Assembly: GCF_022354825.1 (NCBI RefSeq)
Contig: NZ_CP031168.1
Coordinates: 681,001 to 745,000 of the forward strand
From: Paenibacillus sp. H1-7
GTDB taxonomy: Bacteria; Bacillota; Bacilli; Paenibacillales; NBRC-103111
Length of the DNA: 64,000 bases
Direction of reading: 5' to 3'
Shown in pieces: positions 17,268 to 26,068 of the stretch (position 1 is its first letter; each line of letters begins with the position of its first letter). The translations under genes and the position numbers were made by a program. The notes beneath the pieces are model-generated. The model was given only the letters and a program-made list of their open reading frames with translations. It searched no databases and was not told where the DNA came from.

Positions 17268-17592
17268 CGGGTTACCCCGAAGCAAGCGGTATCCCGTGAA
17301 GCGGAGAGGTCATAGCATTACGATCAAGGCATACCGTAATTGTTAACGGGCTGCATTGGCAGGAGGATAGTTATCCGGCTAATGGCAGCCTTTTTACCAC
17401 AAAAGATTTTATAAAGATTCCGATGTCAGCGGATGTAAAAGTTTATTTGGCGATAAAAACAACCTTGCTTACGTAGCGAGTTTTGCTAAAGCAAAACTTT
17501 AAGGTCGCTCCTCTGTGAAAGGACGTCGATAGACGTTTTTCTCACATCATGGATGCACAGGAATAACCGCATATTATGTCGAACTTCTTGGT
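17268..17592 (+). other. Structured leader region upstream of the hybrid kinase
   Basis: This 325-bp gap carries two RNA-like folds. In the first, AGCGA (17475-17479) pairs with TCGCT (17505-17509) and encloses an 8-bp hairpin GTTTTGCT-AA-AGCAAAAC (17480-17497). In the second, TGTGA and ACGTC (17514-17527) pair with GACGT and TCACA (17532-17546) around GATA. No known riboswitch consensus is recognised. It could be a cis-regulatory leader, a small RNA or an intergenic repeat. Confidence 0.5.
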
Positions 17593-20500
17593 ATGATGCG
17601 AATAGTAAACTTAACCATACTTAGAAATATCGCCATATTGATTTTATTTTTCGGCGCTCTTTTTTACCTGCGCTGGACCTGGATGGGGGTTTTTACTACA
17701 CAGGATCAACCCCAAGCCGTCCAAGGCGTAATCGATTTGCGCGGTGTCGACCTGGAGCAATCTCCGCCGTTCTTTTTGAACGGGCAGTGGGAGCTGTACC
17801 CTCACCAATTTGTTTCGTATCAAAACGGACCGCAGGGAGCGAACGGAGGACTCCCTATCCAAGTGCCGGGTGATTGGGGCGGCGCGCTGAATCCAGATTC
17901 CGGCGCCTCCTACGGGTACGGGACGTACAGGCTGCGTATTCTTATCGATCCGCTGGTCCAGCCTGTCGCCTTCTGGTTTCAAGGCATTCAGGCGTCGTCG
18001 GAAATCGAAATCAACGGGATTACCTCCAGCAAGATCGGCAAAATTGCCGCAAACGCCGACGATTACGTACCCGGAAACGTCTCGTACACTGCCAACTATG
18101 CGGAGGAGGGTACCACAGAAATCGATTTGCTAATTCGCGCAGCTAATTTCGACCAGCCGTTGAAAGGCGGCTTGACGCGTTCCATTCGCTTCGGCTCGCT
18201 GGCCTCGATTGATTACGTGCGATGGTATTCCATCGGCTTCCAGCTCGTTACGTTTATCATCCTGCTGCTTCACGGCTTGTATGCAGGCATCATCTACTTG
18301 TTCAACCGCGGGGAGAAGGCTTTGCTCATTACCGGCTTATTAACCATATCGGTCGGGATAGCGATCCTTATCGGCCATGATAACGTGCTCCAGCTCTGGC
18401 TGCCGATCAATTACGAATGGGCGATAAAGATCAGGCTGCTCAGCCTCCTGTGGCAAAACATTTTTATCCTGCTTCTGTTCCGAAAATTCTCGGCGGCACC
18501 TCCGAAGAGCCTATGGTTACGGGGTTACACAACGGCACTTGTTCTGTTCTCGGGATTTTTGGCGGCCGCACCCGCATCATGGGTCAATGCAGCGATCGAT
18601 TTGCAGCTGTTCCATGCCTTCTATTTCACTTCCTTCGCCTGGTTTATTTATATCGTCTGCACCATGATCTTCATGAAGCAGGCTGACAAAGACGTCGTCT
18701 TCCTGCTGCTCACCGCGGCAGCTATCATAACCAACATGTTATGGAGCATCGTCGAGTCGATGAAGGACGTGACGACCGTGTATTATCCGATGGATCTTAT
18801 TGCGGCGCTCACCGGATTTTCCAGCTATTGGTTTAAAAAATATATCCGTAACGCCAACAATAATGCGAAGCTGACGGAACAGCTGACAAAAGCGGATAAG
18901 CTTAAGGACCAATTTCTGGCCAATACCTCACACGAGCTGAGAACGCCGCTGCACGGCATCATGAATATTGCGGAAACCGTAGTGACCAAGGAAAAAGAGA
19001 AGATGGACGAAAAAAGCGTGAAGGATATGGAGCTGCTTGTGACGATTAGCCGCCGGATGTCACATTTGCTCGGCGATCTGCTGGACGTCGCACGGCTCCG
19101 CGAGCATGGCATTGTGCTGCAGCGGGAGCCTTTACAGGTGCAATCGGTCGTTCCGAGCGTCATCGCCATGCTGAAATTTATGGTGGAAGGCAGGCCGATC
19201 CGGCTGTCCACGGATATACCGGAATCGATGCCCCCGGTCATGGCCGATGAGAAAAGGCTCGTGCAAATTTTGTACAACCTGCTGCACAACGCGATCAAAT
19301 ACACCGAGGAGGGAACCATCAGCGTTTCCGCCGGGACCAGGGACGGGCATGCCGTCATCCATGTCACCGATACCGGAGTCGGCATGGACGAAGAGACACA
19401 GCTGCGAGTGTTTCTCCCTTATGAGCAAGGATCTTACGGGATCAGCGACGGGAAGGGGATCGGGCTCGGCTTGAGCATATGCAAGCAGCTGGTCGAGCTG
19501 CACGGCGGCTCGTTGACGGTTCACTCCGCAGAAGGCAGAGGCTCGGAATTCCGCTTCGAGCTGCCGCTCGCGGATGCGTCGGAGGTACCGCTGCCGCCGC
19601 AGCTGTTGTCTATGCCGGCAGGAACGGAGACGGAACCGCCGCCCGGGTTCCTTGCCCGGGACACGGCCGTTGGCGAAGTGGCTGCCGCCGCAGCTATTCC
19701 GCCGCTTCTGCACGATTCGCGGGCGAATATTCTTGCGGTTGACGACGATCCGGTCAACCTGAATGTACTGGCCGGCATCCTGTCGACGGAGCCGTACAGC
19801 ATTACCACGGTCCAGTCAGCCCGTGAAGTGCTGGAACTGCTCGGCACCCGGCAATGGGACCTGCTGATTGCCGACGTTATGATGCCGCAAATGTCGGGCT
19901 ACGAGCTGACGCAGCGAGTAAGGGAGCATTACTCGGTATCGGAGCTTCCGGTGCTGCTCTTGACCGCGCGCAGCCAGCCTTCCGATATATATACCGGCTT
20001 CTCGTCGGGAGCCAACGATTATGTTACAAAGCCGGTAGATGCCCTGGAGCTGAAATATCGGATCAGGGCGTTAGTAGCGCTGAAGCAATCCATCCATGAG
20101 CGTTTACGTATGGAAGCGGCCTATTTGCAGGCGCAGATCCATCCTCATTTTCTGTTTAACACGCTGAATTCCCTGATGGCGCTAAGCGACATCGATACGG
20201 AGCGCATGCGGGATTTAGGCGATGCGTTCACGTCGTATTTACGGATCAGCTTCGATTTTCTTAATACGGGAGAGCTGGTCGAGCTTACTCATGAGCTGGA
20301 GCTGGCCAAAGCTTATTTGTACATTGAAAAAGAGCGGTTCGGGGACAAATTGGCGATCGTTTGGGAGGTCGAGCCCGATATTAATTTGCTTCTCCCGCCG
20401 CTGCTCATTCAGCCGCTGATTGAAAATGCGGTCAAGCACGGTATTTTTAGCCGGACCCAAGGCGGAACGGTACATATTCGGATTACCCGCCGGGAGGGCT

Positions 20501-20724
20501 TCATCCAAGTTGAAGTAAAGGACAACGGCAAAGGGATGGACCAGGAGAAGGTGATTCAGCTCCTCAGTCCGACGATGAAGGGGAAGTCCGGCATAGGGCT
20601 CCCGAATACGAACCGGCGGTTGATTCAAATGTATGGCCGCAGCTTATCCATCATCAGCACACCGAATGAAGGAACCGTCGTGTCGTTCGTTATCCCTTAT
20701 AATTCTTTTAATGATATGAAATAA
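17593..20724 (+). CDS. 7TM hybrid sensor kinase with two kinase modules
   Basis: This 1043-aa membrane sensor has an N-terminal anchor, an extracellular galactose-binding-like region (about 40-210) and seven membrane helices (about 210-400, 7TMR-DISM type). Then follow a HisKA dimerisation domain (SHELRTPLHG, His near 446) and a HATPase (GKGIGLGLSICKQL near 621). A receiver comes next (VDDDP near 715, phosphoacceptor Asp in ADVMMP near 762, KP near 813). Last is a LytS/YehU-type His_kinase domain (QIHPHFLFNTLNS near 850) with its own HATPase (IENAVKHG near 943). The start at 17593 lacks a strong ribosome site; 17596 is equivalent. No partner response regulator is adjacent. The signal is unknown. 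Confidence 0.9.
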   Translation: MMRIVNLTILRNIAILILFFGALFYLRWTWMGVFTTQDQPQAVQGVIDLRGVDLEQSPPFFLNGQWELYPHQFVSYQNGPQGANGGLPIQVPGDWGGALNPDSGASYGYGTYRLRILIDPLVQPVAFWFQGIQASSEIEINGITSSKIGKIAANADDYVPGNVSYTANYAEEGTTEIDLLIRAANFDQPLKGGLTRSIRFGSLASIDYVRWYSIGFQLVTFIILLLHGLYAGIIYLFNRGEKALLITGLLTISVGIAILIGHDNVLQLWLPINYEWAIKIRLLSLLWQNIFILLLFRKFSAAPPKSLWLRGYTTALVLFSGFLAAAPASWVNAAIDLQLFHAFYFTSFAWFIYIVCTMIFMKQADKDVVFLLLTAAAIITNMLWSIVESMKDVTTVYYPMDLIAALTGFSSYWFKKYIRNANNNAKLTEQLTKADKLKDQFLANTSHELRTPLHGIMNIAETVVTKEKEKMDEKSVKDMELLVTISRRMSHLLGDLLDVARLREHGIVLQREPLQVQSVVPSVIAMLKFMVEGRPIRLSTDIPESMPPVMADEKRLVQILYNLLHNAIKYTEEGTISVSAGTRDGHAVIHVTDTGVGMDEETQLRVFLPYEQGSYGISDGKGIGLGLSICKQLVELHGGSLTVHSAEGRGSEFRFELPLADASEVPLPPQLLSMPAGTETEPPPGFLARDTAVGEVAAAAAIPPLLHDSRANILAVDDDPVNLNVLAGILSTEPYSITTVQSAREVLELLGTRQWDLLIADVMMPQMSGYELTQRVREHYSVSELPVLLLTARSQPSDIYTGFSSGANDYVTKPVDALELKYRIRALVALKQSIHERLRMEAAYLQAQIHPHFLFNTLNSLMALSDIDTERMRDLGDAFTSYLRISFDFLNTGELVELTHELELAKAYLYIEKERFGDKLAIVWEVEPDINLLLPPLLIQPLIENAVKHGIFSRTQGGTVHIRITRREGFIQVEVKDNGKGMDQEKVIQLLSPTMKGKSGIGLPNTNRRLIQMYGRSLSIISTPNEGTVVSFVIPYNSFNDMK

Positions 20725-20733
20725 TCTGACACC

Positions 20734-20834
20734 AAGATCACCCTCTCCGCGCCTGAGCTTGCGCCTCCCATTACTGTTATGTGTTAACCATTAGGGGGTG
20801 CAGGAAGCAGTCGCGCGGAGCCTGGTGATCTTTT
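20734..20834. terminator. Long bidirectional terminator hairpin with ~60-nt apical loop
   Basis: AAGATCACC (20734-20742) pairs with GGTGATCTT (20824-20832) and CTCCGCGC (20745-20752) with GCGCGGAG (20813-20820). Between the arms lies a 60-nt insert. It separates the kinase from the convergent azoreductase gene. The outer stem and T-rich end fit termination on the plus strand. Confidence 0.65.
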
Positions 20835-20851
20835 GTCCGTTATAGCCGAAG

Positions 20852-21478
20852 CTAAAAGCTCGCGGCAAGCTTCGCTGTCTTCTGCAATCCTTCCTCCACA
20901 ATCTGGCTGGCACGGTCTGGATACTGGTTATGCCCTTCGATAACGGCCACTTCCGGATCGTGAATCCCCCACATGCCGAGCATATTTCTCACATAGGCCA
21001 ACGACATCTCCATTCCAGCCAGGAAGGAATTGGAGTAATCCCCTCCGCGTGCATTTAATAGAGCGACTTTTTTGCCTGCTGCGAGTCCGGTGATTCCTTC
21101 TTCGGTAAACTGGAACGTTTTGCCGCTCTGCGTCAAATACGAAATGTAAGTGATCAGCGGTGCCGGAACCGTATGGTTCCACAGTGGAAAGGCAAAGACC
21201 GCTTTGTCGGCCGCCAAAAACTGATCCATATACCGGTTGGCGATCCGGGCGGCTTTAAGCTCTTCGGGAAGGGGCTCCAAGCCCAGGCTCAGCTTATAAA
21301 GACCACTGATGGTTTTGTTTCCGTAATACGGAAGCTCGGCATGGTAAAGATCAAGCTCGGTAATGTGATCCTGCGGATTGGCCTCCTTGTACGTTTGCAG
21401 GAACGTTTCATACATTTGTACGCTGACGGATTGCTCTGCCGGACGGTCATTGGCAATAATGAATAATACACGGGACAT
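20852..21478 (-). CDS. azoR: FMN-dependent NADH:quinone oxidoreductase/azoreductase
   Basis: This 208-aa flavodoxin-fold enzyme reduces quinones and azo compounds in two-electron steps and protects against electrophiles. Typical features are the N-terminal SRVLFIIANDRPAEQS phosphate loop, FAFPLWNHTVPAPL around the flavin, and NARGGDYS. The ATG at 21478 sits nine bases after GAGG. An ATG two codons earlier overlaps that site. It stands alone on its strand, converging on the kinase. Confidence 0.9.
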   Translation of the reverse strand: MSRVLFIIANDRPAEQSVSVQMYETFLQTYKEANPQDHITELDLYHAELPYYGNKTISGLYKLSLGLEPLPEELKAARIANRYMDQFLAADKAVFAFPLWNHTVPAPLITYISYLTQSGKTFQFTEEGITGLAAGKKVALLNARGGDYSNSFLAGMEMSLAYVRNMLGMWGIHDPEVAVIEGHNQYPDRASQIVEEGLQKTAKLAASF

Positions 21479-21650
21479 GTTCATCTTCCTCTCCTGAGAT
21501 GTGATCTTTTACAAGGTCTAGTGTAAGGGAAGAACACTGACAACAGACTGTCAGAGATTGTTGATGGTTTCTATTGTTTTTTCTTTTATTTTTTGCGGTT
21601 TGTACGATACAATAGATGTGCATTTGGACCGTTTGAAGGAGCCGCGCGAG

Positions 21651-22409
21651 ATGGAGAACCTACATAAGGAGCATGACCAAATTAGTCAAATCTGTTTGCT
21701 GGCCGGCAAAATTATGCTGCAAAGCGGAGGAGAAACCTACCGGGTGGAGGATACGATGATGCGCATCGCCGCCTCGCTAGGGTTCGACAATACCCATAGC
21801 TATGTAACCCCTACGGGAATCATCTTTACCATTGACGGGAAGGAGCCGGCAACCCGGCTGATCCGGATTATGGAGCGGTCGACGGATTTGCGCAAGGTGG
21901 CGCTGGTCAACGACGTCTCGCGCAAAATTAGCGCAGGTCAGCTATCCGTCCAGGATGCCTACGAGACGCTGAAGCAAATCGATGCGGACCGCCACGCCTA
22001 TCCGGTAGGCACCCAGGTTATCGCCGCCGCATTGTCCAGCGGATGCTTCCTGATCATGTACCAGGGCGTCTGGCAGGATTTTATTCCGGCTATGCTTGCC
22101 GGCGGGTTCGGTTTTTGCATGCTCGTCTTCTTGCATCGGCTTATTTCCATCAAGTTTGTCGCGGAGTTCGCAGCTTCTCTCTTGATCGGCATGATCACGT
22201 TCGTCTTTGTCAAAAGCGGCTTCGGCCGGGAGCTCGACACCATTATTATCGGGTCCGTCATGCCGCTTGTACCGGGGCTGCTTATTACGAATGCGGTAAG
22301 GGATTTAATGGCGGGGCACCTTGTGTCGGGTATCTCGAAGGGTGCGGAGGCGCTGCTCACCTCGTTTGCCATCGGCTCGGGGATCGCGTTCGTGCTTTCT
22401 TTTTATTGA
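21651..22409 (+). CDS. Threonine/serine exporter ThrE-like, N-terminal half (DUF1212)
   Basis: This 252-aa protein corresponds to the N-terminal half of ThrE. A soluble region with GGETYRVEDTM and PTGIIFTI is followed by about five membrane helices and PLVPGLLITNAVRD. In Bacillota ThrE is often split into two adjacent genes, and the second half follows here 35 bp later. The ATG at 21651 has AAGGAG nine bases upstream. The frame to 21558 has no support. It should export small amino acids together with the second half, if that half is functional. Confidence 0.88.
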   Translation: MENLHKEHDQISQICLLAGKIMLQSGGETYRVEDTMMRIAASLGFDNTHSYVTPTGIIFTIDGKEPATRLIRIMERSTDLRKVALVNDVSRKISAGQLSVQDAYETLKQIDADRHAYPVGTQVIAAALSSGCFLIMYQGVWQDFIPAMLAGGFGFCMLVFLHRLISIKFVAEFAASLLIGMITFVFVKSGFGRELDTIIIGSVMPLVPGLLITNAVRDLMAGHLVSGISKGAEALLTSFAIGSGIAFVLSFY

Positions 22410-22444
22410 ACCGCTTAGGAATCCGAACAGGAGAGTTCATATAT

Positions 22445-22872
22445 ATGATCCTAGAACAGCTCGTGACCAGCTTCATCGCCTCCGCCGGCTTCGGCATTTT
22501 ATTTAACGCCCCCAGGAGAAACCTGCTGCAATGCGGCTTTGTAGGGATGCTTGGGTGGCTCTTGTATATCTCGTGTCTGAAATCGTGGGACGATCCTATC
22601 TTGTCGACGCTGACTGCTTCGTTTTTCGTCACCGTAGTAAGCCAGTTTCTCGCAAAAGTATACAAAACGCCGATCATCATTTTCAGCGTCTCCGGCATTA
22701 TTCCGCTTGTACCGGGGGATTGGCTTACGATGCCATGCGCAACGTCGTAGAAAATCAGTATGATCTGGCCGTGCAGATGGCAGCCAAGGCGTTCATGCTG
22801 TCCGGTGCCATTGCGATTGGCATTGTTTTCTCCGAGGTGATCAATCAGGTTATCCGGAAGTCGCGTTTATAG
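22445..22872 (+). pseudogene. ThrE-like exporter, C-terminal half (DUF3815), frameshifted in a G run
   Basis: From ATG 22445 (AGGAGAG upstream) the product follows the DUF3815 family with four predicted helices up to SGIIPLVPG. At the run of five G (22714-22718) the frame moves to an early stop (GDWLTMPCATS, ends 22750). Adding one G restores GGLAYDAMRNVVENQ and a normal C-terminus ending RKSRL at 22872. So one base is missing in the poly-G tract. This could be a real mutation, slippage-prone phase variation or a sequencing error. About 142 aa would be normal. Confidence 0.85.
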
Positions 22873-22898
22873 TAAGCTGTGGAGGGGAGAGCCGGGGT

Positions 22899-23753
22899 AT
22901 GAAAGTAGAAACGATCTCATTGCAAGGAACGGCGCAGTGGAACGAGGATGCGCTCGTTATTAACGAAAGCCTGCATTTGTACGGCGTTTTGGACGGGGCT
23001 ACCTCCGTACATCCTTATCGCGGGCCCAACAACGAGACGGGAGGCTATCTGGCTTCGCAAACGATACGGCAATATATGCAGTCGCTGAAGACAGACGCCG
23101 GGCTGGAGACGGGGCTGAAGCCGCTTGTCCTCGAAGCGAATTCGAAGCTCAGGGAAGCGATGCTCGAGGCCGGGATCGACGTCACCGACAAGCAATCGTT
23201 GTGGACGAGTGCGCTGGCGATGGTCCGGATTAGTAATAATTACATCGATTACGCCCAAGTAGGGGATTGCATGATTATCGCCGTTTACAAGGACGGATTG
23301 ATCCGGCCAATCTCCAGGGATCAGGTGGCGCCCATCGATGCGCGGTTGAAAAGCGTCCTGCGGGAGCATATCCGGCAGGGTGTTGCGTCGAGAGATGAGC
23401 TGTGGGCATGCATCAGGCCGATGATTTTGCAAAACAAAACGAAAATGAACACGATCGAGGGCTACTCGGTCATGAGCGGCGAGCCGGAGCTTGCCGATTT
23501 TATCGAATACGGCAGGTTTAACCGGATCGGGCTGCAGTCGATCTTGATCGTGACGGACGGCTTGTTCCTGCCTGGAGCGGACTCGGAGCGGGAAGCAGAC
23601 GCTATAACAGCGATGGCCGGGCGCATTGCCGACATGACCTTGCCCGGTTATGCCGAATGGCTGCTCCGGCTGGAGCAGGACGATAGCGAATGCGTGCGGT
23701 ATCCCCGATTCAAAATATCCGACGATAAAACGGGCGTATGGATCAAATGGTGA
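22899..23753 (+). CDS. PP2C-family protein phosphatase-like protein
   Basis: This 284-aa cytoplasmic protein has the core PP2C layout. An early acidic residue pair in NEDAL leads to VLDGAT near residue 31, then YAQVGDC near 125 and LIVTDG near 218, giving the Asp residues that bind two metal ions. It would remove phosphate from Ser/Thr, or it may serve a specialised regulatory role, as several of the usual motifs are loose. It lies 26 bp after the exporter pair on the same strand and may be co-transcribed. Confidence 0.8.
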   Translation: MKVETISLQGTAQWNEDALVINESLHLYGVLDGATSVHPYRGPNNETGGYLASQTIRQYMQSLKTDAGLETGLKPLVLEANSKLREAMLEAGIDVTDKQSLWTSALAMVRISNNYIDYAQVGDCMIIAVYKDGLIRPISRDQVAPIDARLKSVLREHIRQGVASRDELWACIRPMILQNKTKMNTIEGYSVMSGEPELADFIEYGRFNRIGLQSILIVTDGLFLPGADSEREADAITAMAGRIADMTLPGYAEWLLRLEQDDSECVRYPRFKISDDKTGVWIKW

Positions 23754-23960
23754 GCATGGAGCTGCAGGGAACATACAGGTTGCCTGCGGCTCCTTGGAAT
23801 TGAGTTTGGCAAGGAGATGATTGGAATTGCAGGGAAACGATTCGGGGGTTTGCAAGTTCGTTCATTATGGATTAAAATGAAACCGGATTCAGATAATATA
23901 ATAAGAATTGACCATTGGACAATTATGGGATCATAGCGAAGGCTGAGGGAGAGAAGTACA

Positions 23961-25382
23961 ATGAAAGAAACGTTGCGTGTCGAGAAAGATTTCTTAGGTT
24001 CCAAGGAAGTGCCGATCGAAGCTTACTACGGTATTCAAACGTTAAGAGCCGTAGAGAACTTCCCGATCACGGGTTACCGGATTCACGAAGAGCTGATCAG
24101 AGCGATGGCGATCGTGAAAAAAGCGGCGGCTACAGCCAATATGGAAATTACGAGACTGCAGCCTGCATTGGCGGAAGCCATCGTTCGCGCCGCGGATGAA
24201 ATCATTGCAGGCCAATGGCACGACCAATTCATTGTCGATCCGATTCAAGGCGGCGCAGGAACATCCATCAATATGAACGCCAACGAGGTTATTGCCAACC
24301 GCGCGATTGAGCTGCTGGGCGGAACGAAAGGCGATTACTTCACCGTTAGCCCCAACTCGCACGTCAACATGGCGCAATCGACGAACGATGCGTTCCCGAC
24401 GGCGATTCACATTTCCGTGCTGTCTTCGATAGACAAGCTGTTGGTGACGATGAAGCAGCTGCATGAAGCTTTTGTCGCCAAGGCGAAAGAGTTCGACGGC
24501 GTGATCAAAATGGGCCGCACCCATCTGCAGGATGGAGTGCCGATTCGGCTTGGTCAGGAATTCGCCGCCTATGCCAAAGTGCTGGGACGGGACATGAAAC
24601 GGATCGAGAACACCCGCGAGCATCTGTACGAGGTTAATATGGGAGCGACGGCGGTCGGAACGGGCTTGAACGCCGATCCGCGCTATATCAAGCGGGTTGT
24701 GGAGCTCTTGGCCGAATGGAGCGGCTTCCCGCTCGTTAACGCCGAGGATCTCGTCGACGCTACGCAAAATACAGATGCGTACACCGAGGTGTCCGCAGCA
24801 TTGAAAGTATGCATGATGAATATGTCCAAGGTGGCGAACGACCTGCGCCTTATGGCGTCGGGGCCTCGCGCCGGATTAGGCGAAATCAGGCTGCCGGCCC
24901 GCCAGCCGGGATCTTCCATCATGCCGGGTAAAGTGAATCCGGTTATGTGCGAGGTCGTCAATCAGGTGGCGTTCCAGGTTATCGGCAACGACCATACGAT
25001 TTGCCTTGCTTCCGAAGCGGGACAGCTTGAGCTGAACGTGATGGAGCCTGTTCTCGTCTTCAACCTGCTTCAGTCTTTGAGCATCATGAACAATGTGTTC
25101 CATGTGTTCAAGGTTCACTGCGTTGACGGAATTGAAGCCAACGAGCAGCAGTGCAAAGAATACGTCGACCGGAGCATCGGTATCATTACGGCGCTGAACC
25201 CGCATTTGGGCTACGAGGTAGCGGCCCGCATCGCGCGCGAAGCGACGTTAAGCGGCAAATCGGTACGCGAGCTGTGCTTGCTGTATAACGTGCTGACCGA
25301 AGAGGAGCTGGATCTCATCTTGGATCCGTACGAGATGACGCATCCCGGCATTGCAGGTGCGGCGCTTCTGGATAAAAATTAA
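23961..25382 (+). CDS. aspA: Aspartate ammonia-lyase
   Basis: This 473-aa enzyme deaminates L-aspartate to fumarate and ammonia. It has the fumarase/aspartase signature GSSIMPGKVN near residue 318, TSINMNANEV near 96, SPNSHVNMAQSTND near 132 and GRTHLQDGVPI near 190. Length and sequence are typical of bacillar aspartases, and Lys/Gln positions favour aspartase over fumarase. GGGAGAG precedes the ATG. The gene is monocistronic, with a strong terminator 40 bp after the stop. Confidence 0.95.
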   Translation: MKETLRVEKDFLGSKEVPIEAYYGIQTLRAVENFPITGYRIHEELIRAMAIVKKAAATANMEITRLQPALAEAIVRAADEIIAGQWHDQFIVDPIQGGAGTSINMNANEVIANRAIELLGGTKGDYFTVSPNSHVNMAQSTNDAFPTAIHISVLSSIDKLLVTMKQLHEAFVAKAKEFDGVIKMGRTHLQDGVPIRLGQEFAAYAKVLGRDMKRIENTREHLYEVNMGATAVGTGLNADPRYIKRVVELLAEWSGFPLVNAEDLVDATQNTDAYTEVSAALKVCMMNMSKVANDLRLMASGPRAGLGEIRLPARQPGSSIMPGKVNPVMCEVVNQVAFQVIGNDHTICLASEAGQLELNVMEPVLVFNLLQSLSIMNNVFHVFKVHCVDGIEANEQQCKEYVDRSIGIITALNPHLGYEVAARIAREATLSGKSVRELCLLYNVLTEEELDLILDPYEMTHPGIAGAALLDKN

Positions 25383-25418
25383 TCGGCTCTGCCGGGTCTG
25401 GCAGACTCCTGACAATTC

Positions 25419-25462
25419 AACCGGCGGTCCGGAACTTTGGTTCCGGGCTTCCGGTTTTTTTG
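25419..25462 (+). terminator. Intrinsic terminator of aspA
   Basis: AACCGG and CCGGAAC pair with GTTCCGG and CCGGTT around TTTG, followed by T7. Confidence 0.92.
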
Positions 25463-25617
25463 CCGCTGCGATTCTTAATGCTGCTTCATGCGTTAAATAG
25501 GTAACGGCATTGATTGATGTTCCTTGTCTTTGATGGCGGTATGTGCATGAAACTCCGGATATTCCCGTATGCTAAGGAAGTGCGCAAGACTTATGGATTT
25601 AAAGGAGGAGGATTTCC

Positions 25618-25932
25618 ATGATTTTAAGTACTACACCGACGATACAGGGGAAAGAGATTGTGCAGTACGTTTCCATTGTCACTGGAGAAGCCATTATGGG
25701 GGCCAATATCGTACGCGATCTGTTCGCATCGATCACCGATATTGTAGGCGGACGCTCCGGGGCCTACGAGAGCAAGCTGAAGGACGCCCGGGACATAGCA
25801 TTCAACGAGATGGAATCGCAGGCGGCTCGGATGGGGGCCAACGCTGTCGTCGGAATCGATATTGATTATGAAGTGATTCGCGAAGGTATGCTGATGGTGG
25901 CGGTGAGCGGCACCGCGGTCAGAGTGGAGTAA
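25618..25932 (+). CDS. YbjQ-family (UPF0145) small protein
   Basis: This 104-aa protein belongs to the YbjQ/UPF0145 family of pentameric small cytosolic proteins of unknown function. Family features are the opening [14 protein letters not shown], the central GGRSGAYE with acidic residues, and [27 protein letters not shown] lies seven bases before the ATG. The family is sometimes called heavy-metal-binding, but no metal ligands are obvious here. Confidence 0.9.
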   Translation: MILSTTPTIQGKEIVQYVSIVTGEAIMGANIVRDLFASITDIVGGRSGAYESKLKDARDIAFNEMESQAARMGANAVVGIDIDYEVIREGMLMVAVSGTAVRVE

Positions 25933-25994
25933 AGCAACGCCTGAATCGGGCGAAACGGGCTGGGAAAGTACATACACCAGCGAAAGTAACTAAG

Positions 25995-26040
25995 AGGCGG
26001 CTTACCGGCGAGATGTTAGAGGTAAGCCGTCTATTCGTTT
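25995..26040. terminator. Hairpin between convergent ybjQ-like and unknown genes
   Basis: AGGCGGCTTACC pairs with GGTAAGCCGTCT across a 14-nt loop. The tail is only moderately T-rich. Confidence 0.6.
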
Positions 26041-26068
26041 CTCATACTGGAGAGTTGAGTCGATCGAC

